From positions 8,074,552 to 8,138,551 of the forward strand of contig NC_054391.1 of assembly GCF_001625195.1 (NCBI RefSeq): a stretch of DNA of 64,000 bases. The letters run 5' to 3'. This document shows, in pieces, positions 10,855 to 20,114 of the stretch. A program made the position numbers and the translations under genes. The notes beneath the pieces are model-generated. The model was not told where the DNA came from and ran no database searches. It saw nothing but the letters and a program-made list of their open reading frames with translations. Source of the DNA: Drechmeria coniospora. Its lineage: Eukaryota; Ascomycota; Sordariomycetes; Hypocreales; Ophiocordycipitaceae. Positions within the stretch are counted from its first letter, which is position 1. Each line of letters begins with the position of its first letter.

Positions 10855-12213
10855 ATGAAAGATTCGGTTGAGCCGTTAAAAAATGATCTCCTGCTTCGGG
10901 CGGCGTGGGGTAACTATCTGCAAAGCTACGATTACGCCGTTGATGACTGACACAACCTTGCTCGTCTGGATCAGGTCAGACTATTGAAAGGCCCCCCGTG
11001 TGGGTAATGCGACAAGGTAAGTCATGACTGACCCGGGAATACCCCTCATCGGCCCTCTATTGCATGGTGTGAACCTGACAAGCATTTACGATACAGCTGG
11101 TCGTTACCTGCCGGAGTATCACGAGACTAAAGGAGATCGTGATTTTTTCGAGTGTTGCCGCGATCCCGAAGTGGCCTGTGCGCTAACCCTCCAACCCGTG
11201 GAGCGATACGCCGGCCTGCTGGATGCCGCCATTATATTCTCAGACATCTTGGTCATCCCACAAGCCATGGGCATGACAGTAGAAATGGTGGACAAGAAAG
11301 GGCCTCATTTCCCCAACCCCCTCAAGTCGCCGACCGACAAGCAGTATTTGTCCGTGTTGAAACGCGAGGTCAAGGTCATCGACGAGCTTGACTATGTTTA
11401 CAAGGCCATCGAGCTTTGTCGAAAAAAGCTTCAAGGAAGGGTGCCTCTTATTGGATTCTGCGGGGCACCCTGGACGCTCTTCTGCTACATGGTTGAAGGT
11501 GGGGGCACAAAGTTGTTTGCACAGAGCAAGACATGGATATACAAGTTCCCCGAAGCCACAACGAAGCTGCTTGAAAAGATTGCCAATATTTGCGTTGAGC
11601 ACCTGGCGCTCCAAGTCCAGGCCGGAGCCCAGGTGCGTCGATCATGGGGAAGATTGTGGCCTGACCGCAGAACTTACAAAATCACAGATAGTTATGGTTT
11701 TCGACTCTTGGGCTGGTGAGCTTGGGCCTTCGTCCTACAAACGATTCTCTGGACAACATCTGGCATCCATTGCCGAGAAACTTCCGAAAAGGCTCAAGGA
11801 AATGGGTATCACGCGAGTTCCCATGATCGTATTCCCTAAAGGAGCGTGGCATGCTCTGGACTCCGCCTGTGAACTCGGATACGACGTTGTCGGAATGGAT
11901 TGGCTACATGATCCAAAGGAGGCCGTTAAGATTCGGGGGTCGCGCAAAGTGACGTTCCAAGGGAATGCTGACCCAGGAATCCTGTACGGGACAAAGGCCG
12001 GCATTACTGAGGCTGTTGAGCACATGGTCGAAGGTTTTTGGGTTGGGAACAAGGGTTGGATTGCAAACTTAGGACACGGTTCGTGTTTATTGCAAGCCTA
12101 AACAAGTCACCGGATTTAATCGGAACTAACTGACCTGATTAGGCATTACACCAGGGGTCGATCCTGACAACCTGAAGCACTTTTTAGAAGAAGTCCACCG
12201 ATTAACAAAATGA
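10855..12213 (+). CDS. hemE: Uroporphyrinogen decarboxylase, complete, five exons
   Basis: Cytosolic heme-pathway enzyme that converts uroporphyrinogen III to coproporphyrinogen III (yeast Hem12 family). My exon model is 10855-10909, 10975-11016, 11097-11632, 11688-12078 and 12143-12213. The introns are 65, 80, 55 and 64 bp, all GT-AG; the last has a ggaactaactga branch site. The total is 1095 nt, or 364 residues, the usual family length. Active-site residues are all present: Arg31 and Arg35 in MRQAGRYLPE, Asp82 in FSDIL, Tyr163 in FCYMVEGGG, Ser218 in FDSWAG and His341 in NLGHG (human R37, R41, D86, Y164, S219, H339). No internal stops or RIP-type damage remain after splicing. Exon edges were chosen to restore family motifs. 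The gene converges on the DUF3602 gene. Whether it is the only copy in the genome cannot be seen here. Confidence 0.95.
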
Positions 12214-12604
12214 CAAACTCATAGGTGGGGCAGCGACCATGGTGATTCGGATTCTAATTGAACCCATTGTTGTCAGATTGGAGCACCGGCTGCTTGAAGG
12301 GGGCTGCAGGAGTTTGGATGGAGCATGCAAAGTAGAGACGCATGCACGCATGCCTTCTATATATGACAAATCTTAGGCTGTACCGAGAAGAATCATGTTG
12401 ATATCCGCGTCAGAAGAATTGTCCGTGCACATTCCCACACCACCGCATTGCATGACGATCGCGACACAACTAGCACAAGCTTGGCCAAATCGGAAATTGA
12501 GTTGCCGGTTACCACTGGATGTAGCGCAAGGAGGAAATGGACCAGGCATTAGAACGCCTGGGAAGGCACGGATACATCCACGTACCTGCAGCCGCCCAGG
12601 AAAT
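12214..12604. other. Convergent intergenic region
   Basis: 391 bp between the stop of the uroporphyrinogen decarboxylase gene and the stop of the DUF3602 gene; it should contain both 3' UTRs. Composition is normal. ORFs crossing it (both strands, 12373-12897) have no family resemblance and overlap real exons. Confidence 0.6.
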
Positions 12605-13232
12605 CTACACCTTCTTGCCAAACAGCCAGGCTTTACCCTTAGCTGCAAGGGACTCGGGCTCGGTGCTAGTTGGATTGGTACAACGTCGGGTCGAAGCATC
12701 ATCCGCGATGACCTTGTCCTGGCATGGTATCGACGTACTGCCGCCATCCGTTTCTTTGAACGAGTTGCCGGCGCCGCCGCGGCCGCCAGACCGTGTACCG
12801 GTTGAATATCGCCGAGGGATGCTGTTGGTGTTGCATCGACTAAGTAGCCCGCCTTCCAAGGTTTCGAGTGCGGGTACACGGGTTGGGGATCACTCACGCT
12901 CCAACGTCTTGACGCAGGCGCGTCTCGTGAGGATCGTCATTTTTGACTATATTTCCGGTCCCACCGCGACCGGTGGTAACAAGGGGCGTCTTGAGGACTG
13001 GCGTTTCCAGGTCAGAAGGCTTGATCATTGGCGACCTTCGCGCGTCGGCCATATTGCCAGCACCGCCGCGGCCGCGGGAAGAGAGTTTCGAGCTAACAGC
13101 CGCGGGAATGGTAGTAACGTCTTCAAATTCATCGTGCGAAGAGACATCATCAGCAATGCCATTGGCAGGCTGTTGCTCGGGGATCTTTTTCCTTGAGCCT
13201 GCGCCCGGCATCATATTCGGCTTGCATGCCAT
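12605..13232 (-). CDS. DUF3602 / GRGGxGN-repeat protein, two exons
   Basis: Exon 1 is 13232-12898 and exon 2 is 12839-12605. The 58-bp intron (12840-12897) has a GTGAGT donor and a CTACTTAG acceptor. The predicted protein is 189 residues. The first ATG is at 13232; an upstream open stretch begins with TTG and is not a fungal start. Three copies of the family signature are visible: SRGRGGAGNM, TGRGGTGNI and SGGRGGAGNS. The C-terminus ends in a basic WLFGKKV tail. Such proteins are typical of filamentous fungi and related to yeast Par32, which is linked to TORC1/ammonium-transport signalling. The protein looks disordered, with no membrane segment. Splicing joins two frames that otherwise look unrelated. 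The family call is strong; the role here is unknown. Confidence 0.85.
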
Positions 13233-13638
13233 TGTGTGATCTGGCTTGTGCGCCTCCAACGGCTAAGCCTGACTGGAGCTGCTGATATGTGCAATATGAC
13301 TTCAATGGCCTACTACCGGTTATATATCTACCACGGCTTTGGCTAAGGGCCTCCAGGATGGGAAAGCATAGTTTTAAGTGTCAGAGAATTAAAGAGCCAG
13401 CTTCATAGTCAGCTGATTGGTAAGAGAAACAGCCTGCTCCTGATAAGTTTGTTCCTTATAATTATATAAATATTCTCTTTATACAGCAATGACTTTGAAA
13501 TATTTACTATGAAAATATATTAATTTCATTAGTCATTATTAAATAAATATATTCCGTAATATACCCTATATATAGTAATAATAAATCAGTAAGAATTATT
13601 ATAACATGTTTTCTTTTAAGTATAATCGTATTTGTACT
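13233..13638. other. Upstream region of DUF3602 gene and right edge of gene island 1
   Basis: 13233-13440 has normal composition and should carry the DUF3602 promoter. From about 13445 the sequence turns AT-rich. I see no gene or recognisable repeat before the TSD attag at 13639. Confidence 0.55.
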
Positions 13639-13643
13639 ATTAG

Positions 13644-13817
13644 TTTTATAGTATCGGGCTTAGCCCGATATAGGATACAAGATAGAGGGACCAACAGACC
13701 TACTAGAGGAACGTACATAAACTATAAGCCCTAACTGTTAAGTAGTTTTCCCTTCTTTAAGTCTCTTAATAAGTATTATTGAGAGTCCTAGAGCAGCAGC
13801 CTAGTAACTCCTTAACA
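13644..13817 (+). repeat. Short solo LTR-like element, LTR170 family (174 bp)
   Basis: Flanked by a perfect 5-bp duplication, attag (13639-13643 and 13818-13822). It contains the family hairpin ATCGGGC-tta-GCCCGAT near its start and ends CTTAACA (CGTAACA in good copies). It is inserted in a copia pol fragment. Confidence 0.85.
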
Positions 13818-13822
13818 ATTAG

Positions 13823-14106
13823 CAATATTAAGACTAAACCTTACTTATATTAATAAGTTCAAACAAGAACTATATAAGGTTTACTTAATTAAATATTATA
13901 AATAGAGTACATTTTTCCTAAGTATATAGATTAATTAAATAACTAGAGGTATTATTACCTTTAGTTAAAAGGAGTATATTAAGTAAGCCTTATTCTAATT
14001 TAGGCTAGTAGAGGCTAAGGTAGTAGTAATACTGCTATAGTATGGAGTATTTAAACAGGCTACTATAATAGCTCTTACTCTTCTACTAGTAACTGACTAA
14101 GTTAGA
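13823..14106 (+). pseudogene. Copia reverse transcriptase/RNase H fragment
   Basis: Matches, with RIP-type changes, the copia C pol segment at about 36530-36790: from the region after the YxDD motif (ELYKVYLIK) to the start of RNase H (FSQKEYIKQALFQF). It carries several TAG/TAA codons and no flanking LTR. The right end runs into a C-rich stretch. Confidence 0.75.
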
Positions 14107-14167
14107 CCCCTCTAAGTCCGCCCCCCCCTCCCCCCTAAGTCCAGCTACTAATTTACAATAAAGAGAC
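14107..14167. other. C-rich low-complexity junction
   Basis: Contains 'cccccccctcccccc' at about 14123-14137, the only long homopolymer-like C tract in the repeat blocks, between a copia pol fragment and an LTR-2 copy. It may be a breakpoint or a replication-slippage product. Confidence 0.5.
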
Positions 14168-14264
14168 TCTTGCAATTTATATACAAGAAGTAGGGGTAGT
14201 AGAAGTATATTACATAGACTATAAAATCAATCAATGTATTGGTAATAGCAAAATAGATACTAGT

Positions 14265-14455
14265 TGTAACGATATCGTATATCGTATTCTCTTCCTAGCC
14301 TACCCTACACTCTCTATTACGTAACGCGCGGACCGTCTGGGTATATAGGCCTTTCCTCTCCGCCCTTACTGTTTTCTGTCTCTTTTCTTCCTCCTTAGTT
14401 CGAAAATTCTATAGTCTTTGCGCATACTGCCTTCCTGCTAGTCAGCCTCGTAACA
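14265..14455 (+). repeat. Solo LTR, TGTAACG family, copy 1 (191 bp)
   Basis: Starts TGTAACGATATCG and ends CTCGTAACA, with a perfect 5-bp duplication ctagt (14260-14264 and 14456-14460). It contains a TATA-like gggtatatagg near 14340 followed by a pyrimidine-rich stretch, as in an LTR promoter. It is almost free of RIP changes, unlike its host, and nearly identical to the copy at 57817-58005. Confidence 0.88.
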
Positions 14456-14884
14456 CTAGTTAGTAACTGGGTAAGAATACAAATTTAGGTATATTAAATT
14501 GAATAAATAAGTATAATTATATCTATTAACTAGACTACAAAGGAGTATAGCTATTTATAGTTGTATAATAGTACCTAATAGTTATGTAGGTCTATATATT
14601 TTATTAAGTTATATATTTAGTCTATTGTATATTATTATAGATCGGATATTCGATCGTACTATATAGTAAATCAGCTATTCGATTATGCAATAGTTCGATA
14701 ATTAATTATACTATAAGTAACTAATCCTAGGCCTGTTTAATTATATTATAAGTTAGCTCTTTTATAATTTGAATTCCTAGCAGTAGTATTACTAGCTAGC
14801 AACGGCTAATAGCAGTTAAGAGGGTAGCAATTAGTATTCCAATTAATTAACTCAAGTAGTCGACCTAATACTACTCATATATAT

Positions 14885-15096
14885 TGTAACGATCAAGCCC
14901 GTTAGGAGACAGTCAAGTAAGTAAGTGCGCCTTATTTAAGCGTAAGGATATATTTAAGACTAAAGCTTGTCCCTTTATATAAGCTTCTGTAGTTCTATAC
15001 CTCTTGTAGCCCCCAGGGTTAGGGCAGACCCTACTAGTTTAGGCCTACTCTACTATCCGGCTTTAGCCGAGCTTTACCCTTACGCCTAGCCTTATA
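14885..15096 (+). repeat. TGTAACG-like solo LTR, distinct family (about 212 bp)
   Basis: Starts TGTAACGATCAAGCCC and interrupts LTR-2 at a point where other copies run on without a break. The end is placed at ...GCCTTATA with a possible tatat duplication, but the flanks are low-complexity so the right edge is uncertain by a few bases. Only one copy is in the window. Confidence 0.6.
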
Positions 15097-15232
15097 TATA
15101 TTATATAGTAGTAATAGATTAGCTAGTAGTACTACTACTACCAGTTACTCCAGTTCGTAGCAGGGAGAAACAGTATATTGTATACTATTAGCTAACTTAA
15201 TATACTTACTTATACTTACAATTGTTATGGTA

Positions 15233-15394
15233 TCGGGCTTAGCCCGATATAGGAGAACGGAGGGAACCAAGGGACCCACTAGGAGGAACGCACACAACTA
15301 GAAGCCCTAGTTGCCAAGTAGTTTTCCTACCCTTCAAGTCTTTTAATAAACATCATTGAGAGTCCTAGAGCAGTCGCCTAGCGACTCCGTAACA
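15233..15394 (+). repeat. LTR170 element (162 bp)
   Basis: Well preserved: TGTTATGGTATCGGGC at the start and CGACTCCGTAACA at the end, with TSD acaat (15228-15232 and 15395-15399). It has the ATCGGGC-tta-GCCCGAT hairpin. It is the best copy of the family here. Confidence 0.9.
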
Positions 15395-15503
15395 ACAATA
15401 TAGTATAATATAATTACTAGTAGTAATACTACTAGTAGTTACTACTAATAGTAGTAATAATAGGATAATATCCTATTTATGTAGTCTTATTAGTATTTTA
15501 ATA

Positions 15504-16660
15504 AGTATTTCCTAAGTTAGGTAATATGTCTAATTCTTATACAGAGTTAGAATCGGTATCTAATTCCTAATAGTAATTAAGTAAATCTACACAGCTATTG
15601 TTTAGGCTATAGTTACTAATTAGGAAACTAATAGTATTATTTAGTTAGTTAGTAGATTATAATTATTTGTTGAATTGATTTAATTTACTGAATTGGCTTA
15701 ATTGGCTTAATTAGTTGTCTTTAGGTTAACGAAATTTAGTAGGCCTATTTTCTTTCCCCTTTTTCTTATATACTTAAGATACTTTATAACTAAATATATT
15801 AGATCTAGTATTACTAGAGTTTTGATTTTGTTTTAGTAGGTTAGCTATAAGGTATTTTAGGCTAAAAGTATTCATTTTAAGCCCTAAAGCTTAGTGATAA
15901 TATAGGGAATTGTATTATATTGTAACTTATTGTAGAAAAACAGGCTTAATTATTATAAAGTACTAGTTAGATTGATTAATATAATATACTAGTTGGATTA
16001 GTCTAATATAACTCGATTGTTACTCCAACTAATTATAGCCTAGTAAAACTATTATAAAGTTCTGTACTAAACTCCTTAAGTACGCCTTTGTACTCTTTAA
16101 GTATAAGACTATAATAAGAGTCGTAAGAATTAGAGTATTAAACTTTATAACCTTCGGAGTATTATTTTTGTAATAGTAAGAGAAAATTAGTTAAGTTTTT
16201 AATTTATGAAATAAATATTAATATATATTTTTGCAAAATATTCCTATAGTAGTATAAGTATGAGAGGTTAAATCTTTAATTACCCTTAATCTTTTAAATA
16301 GGAATTATTTAAAAACTTTTCTAGATTAAGGGCTTAAAGTTATATTAATAGGGACTACCTACATAGCTTATACTTCTTAATACTTTTATGTTTAATACAT
16401 TCTAGAAATATATAGACCTTTTTACATATTTTAGAGTTAGAGTTTAAGTAATTTATTTAAGTAATAGTAGTACTATTACTAATTGTTAACATAAGTACTT
16501 TAAAACAATATATTTAACTTAAGTAATATAACCCGATTTTGTATCTATAGAATAGTATTATTTAGTTCCTATATAAAATATATAAATTGTCTTAAGAGTT
16601 TGTCGATTTGTATTTATTGTATTTAGAAGTATCCTTTAATATTTAGTATATTAGTTCCCC
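15504..16660 (-). pseudogene. Copia gag/protease-region fragment
   Basis: Matches the region at 4300-5350 of copia A with further decay: Ser/Asn-rich acidic segment, Lys/Asn-rich basic segment, then gag. Integrase and RT are missing, since the left edge touches an LTR. Stops are dense in all frames. Confidence 0.7.
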
Positions 16661-16681
16661 AGGCCTAGTTAGCCAATTAGC

Positions 16682-16839
16682 TATTACGGAGTTACTAAAC
16701 AGCTGCCCTAAGATTTTAATAAAGTTTATTGAGAGACTTAAAGGAGCAAAGACTACTTATTCGTTAGGGTTATTTCCTTTCTGTATTTATATACTACTTA
16801 AGTAGGTCTATAATCTCCCCTTCCTAAGACTATAATAAT
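16682..16839 (-). repeat. Diverged LTR170-like element
   Basis: The first 80 bp (TATTACGGAGTTACTAAAC... gagagacttaaagg) match LTR170 in minus orientation. After about 16765 similarity fades and the proposed end (actataata) has no matching duplication. It is probably a rearranged or different subfamily copy. Confidence 0.45.
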
Positions 16840-17399
16840 TGTATAAGGATAACTATATAAGTCAATTAGTTATATTACTTATGTACTGAGTTACCAAAGT
16901 TAATATACTTATATTTATGCATAGTATAGAAGTAATTAGAATTGGAACTTATATATTTATACATAGTAAGGTACTACCCTATTGGTATAAATAGCTCTAC
17001 TTCCCCTTTATATATACTTAATAAAAACAATTGGATTTCTTTATAAAACTAAATATACTTCAAATTTATAATTCTGCTTAAAAACAAGAACCTATTATTT
17101 TATTACTAATAGCGTAATTAATTCCCTAGTTAGTACAATATACTTACTTCTATTACCCTACTTCTATATTTAAATTGTATAAATAGCTTTAAACAATTTA
17201 GTATACTTAGGTTTGTACCCTTACTTAGTTACTAATTAGTACTTATTTTACTATTACTAATAGCTTAATTAATTCCCTAGTCTATATAATATACTTCTAC
17301 TACCCCTACTTCTTCTAGGTAAATAATAAGAGGTTATAAGCCCAGAAAGACTATATTTAGTCCCTCTATATTAATTACTATAACTTACTAAGTTACCTA
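16840..17399 (+). repeat. Scrambled LTR-2 fragments
   Basis: Two overlapping partial copies of the LTR-2 outer end, each with 'taatagc(g/t)taattaattccctag', lie at about 17105-17175 and 17245-17330. The second is followed by a decayed primer-site and leader stretch (ggttataagcccag at about 17333). It looks like a tandem or recombined LTR end. No gene is seen. Confidence 0.55.
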
Positions 17400-17736
17400 T
17401 TAGTATTAGTACTAAGGGTTAACTCGATTGCGTTTAGTCGCTCTTGAATGTATAGTATAATAGTATTAAGTTATTGTATAGATTGAGTATATTATTATAA
17501 GAGTTCGTCGATTTGCGTTTATTATAGTAATAGGTGTTTTTCGATTTCTAATAGTTTAGTCTTCAAACCTTAATTAGTAAGATCTATTTTCTAGTTAGTA
17601 ATTAGATTCCGATTTACCTTACTTACCTAACTAGTAGTATTAATAGTTAGGTCTTCTATTAGTAGTACTAGTAGAGATTAGAGCTATAGTTTAGTAACTA
17701 ATCGTTACTAGTAGTACTAATAAATAACGGACTAAT

Positions 17737-18086
17737 TATTAAGGAATTACTAAGCTACTGTTACGGAGTTACTAGGCAACTGCTCTAGGGCTCTTAATAA
17801 TGTTTATTAAAAGACTTAAAGGAAGGAAAAATACTTGGCAACTAGGGCTTCTAGTTGTATGCGTTCTCCCTAGTAGGTCCCTTAGTTCCCTCCGTTCTCC
17901 TATATCGGGCTAAGCCCGATACTATAATAGCTACTGCTCTAAGACTCTTAATAATATTTATTAAAAGACTTAAAGAAGGGAAAACTACTTAACAATTAAG
18001 GCTTTTAGTTTATATACGGTCCTTTAGTAGGTCCGTTGGTCCATCTATTTTGTATCCTATATTAGGCTAAGCCCGATACTATAATA
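17737..18086 (-). repeat. LTR170 element split by another LTR170
   Basis: Outer copy: begins TATTAAGGAATTACTAAG, resumes at 17945 with tgctctaagactc and ends GATACTATAATA. Its 5-bp duplication is ctaat (17732-17736 and 18087-18091). The inner copy occupies 17759-17939. Confidence 0.85.
17759..17939 (-). repeat. Inner LTR170 element nested in another LTR170
   Basis: Starts TGTTACGGAG and ends GATACTATAATA, with TSD gctac (17754-17758 and 17940-17944). It is less mutated than the outer copy, which fits a later insertion. Confidence 0.88.
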
Positions 18087-18319
18087 CTAATATTACTAGT
18101 AGTTAGGGGAGCAATAAGTTAGTAACTAAGGATTACTAATAGTACTAGTAAGTAACTTAGTAAGTTAAAAAATTCGACTAAGAGTTACTAGTAGTATAGG
18201 TAGGTAGCTTAGTAAGTTACAGAATTCGATTTAGGGTTACAGTAGTACTAGTAGGTAACATAGTAAGTTATAGAAATTAATTACGGAAGATTAATTATAG
18301 TTCTTTTAGGCTTATAACC

Positions 18320-19009
18320 TTTAGTAATTTATATATATAAGAGAAAGGGGTAGTAGAAGTATATTATACGGATTAGGAAATTAATTATACTATTAGTAAT
18401 AGCAAAACGGTATAGGTTAGTAACTAGGTAAGAGTATAAACTTAAGAGTACTAAATTATATAAACAAATATAATTATTATTCTAACTAAAGTATACAGGA
18501 AGTACGGCTATATATACTTATAAAGTAGTACTTTATAAGTCCAGATTATAGCTATATAGTCGTACTATAGTTCAATTACCCGTTTAGTTATACAATAGTT
18601 TAATTACTATTTCGGTTGCATAATAGTTTAATTATTATTTCGGTTATATAATAGTTTGATTACTTATAATAGTACTATAGGCTAGCAATAGCTAGTCGTA
18701 ATTAGAAGAGTAGTAATTATTATTTTATTTAATTAGCTTTAGTAGTCGACTAGCTCTACTATATATATAAGTTGTATTATAATAGTAAGTTAGCTAGCTA
18801 TAGTACTACTACTAATTGCTCCAATTTATAGTTCGGAGAAGTAGTATATTATATACTATTAGTTAACTCTTTATACTTACTTATACGTATAGTATTGTAT
18901 AGTATATTTACTAATAGTAGTACTCCTAATAGTTAATATTAGTAATAGTAATAATAGGATAGTAATCTATTTAGGTAGTCTTACTAGTATAAATACTAGT
19001 ATTTTAATA
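18320..19009 (-). repeat. LTR-2 copy (about 690 bp), heavily mutated
   Basis: Starts with a decayed TTTAGTAATTTATATA and ends TTTTAATA. It contains the 'caatagtttaatta' tandem units (about 18555-18660) and the LTR hairpins. Confidence 0.78.
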
Positions 19010-19365
19010 ATACTCTTATATATAATTAAACTATTATATAACTAAAATAGTAATCGAACTATTATATAACTAAATGAGTAATTAAACTATAGTATAACTA
19101 AATAGCTATTACATTAGTTAGAAGAATAATTATATTTATTTGTATAATTTAGTACTCCTAAGTTTATATTCTCTCTTAGTTGCTAATTAGTACTTATTTT
19201 ACTATTACTAATAGTATAATTAATTCCCTACTTTATATAATATACTTTTACTACTCTTACTTCTTATATATATAAAGTGTAAGAAGTTATAAGCCTAGAA
19301 GGACTATAGTTAATCTTCTGGATTAACCTCTATAACTTATTAAGTTATCTACTAGTACTACTAGT
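19010..19365 (+). repeat. LTR-2 fragment with leader, plus orientation
   Basis: Outer half of an LTR-2 (tandem 'actatta tataacta' units, then ...taattaattccctac), followed by a decayed primer site (gttataagcctag) and the first leader repeat. It is cut on the right by the start of copia E. Confidence 0.7.
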
Positions 19366-20102
19366 TCGTTGCATTTAATGCATAAGAGGAGGGGATAGTA
19401 GAAGTATATCGTACGGACTAGTAAATTAATTATACTATTAATAATAGCAATAAGGGGAGTACTAGTTAGTAATTGGGTAAGAGTATATAATTAGTAGTAC
19501 TAAATTATATAAATAAATATAATTATTTCTTCTAGCTATAGTATAAGAAAAGAGTAGCTATTTATATCTATAGAACAATCCCTAATAACGGCTTAATCGG
19601 AAATTCTATTATAGGTTAAAGGCTCTATTGTACTATAGCTTAATAGCTAAAACCATTATATAGTTAGATAGCTATTTTAGTTATACGTTAGTTAATTGCT
19701 TTTAGTTATAAGGTTAGATAGCTTATTTTAGTTATTAGGTTAGCTAATTCTATTATATAATAATTAAGTAGTCCAGCCTATAATAGTATTGTAGGCTGGT
19801 AAGTACTAGTAGCGATTGGGAGAGTAATAATTATTGTTCCGATTAATTGGCTCTAGAGGTCGACTGGCTACTACCTATATAGGTTATATTGTAGTAGTAA
19901 GTTAGTTAGTAGTTGTACTACCGTATGTTGCTCCGAGTTGTAGTTCGGAGAAGTAGTATATTATATACTATTAATTAACTTAATATACTTACTAATACTT
20001 ATAGTATAGTATAGTATCCGTACTAGTAGTACTACTACTAGTACTAATAGAATAATATCCTATTTAGGTAGTCTTACTAGTATAAATACTAGTATTTTAA
20101 TA
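19366..20102 (-). repeat. 3' LTR of copia E
   Basis: Begins TCGTTGCATTTAATGC on the plus strand (TCTTTGCAATTAATGC in other copies) and ends TTTTAATA. Length is 737 bp. It is followed by the polypurine tract complement cccccttt. Confidence 0.88.
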
Positions 20103-20114
20103 CCCCCTTTATTT

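Larger units (their letters stand above)
14168..15503 (-). repeat. LTR-2 copy expanded by three insertions
   Basis: Begins TCTTGCAATTTATATAC and ends TTTTAATA. It is interrupted by a TGTAACG-type solo LTR (14265-14455), a second TGTAACG-like element (14885-15096) and an LTR170 element (15233-15394). Without these the length is about 770 bp. It is joined directly to a gag/protease-region fragment at 15504, so most of pol is deleted. Confidence 0.78.
17400..18319 (-). pseudogene. Copia gag start plus leader, interrupted
   Basis: Minus-oriented start of a gag region (about 17400-17590) followed by leader repeats with the actagtagtactag core up to the LTR at 18320. It is interrupted by the nested LTR170 pair at 17737-18086. 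Confidence 0.65.

Noticed and set aside
11024..11719. Reading the URO-D gene as a truncated or frameshifted pseudogene
   Set aside because: Four consensus GT-AG introns restore a 364-residue protein with all active-site residues.
12373..12897. Overlapping ORFs of 120-220 codons on both strands around 12.4-13.2 kb
   Set aside because: They overlap the DUF3602 exons and the convergent intergenic region; GC-rich antisense frames stay open by chance.
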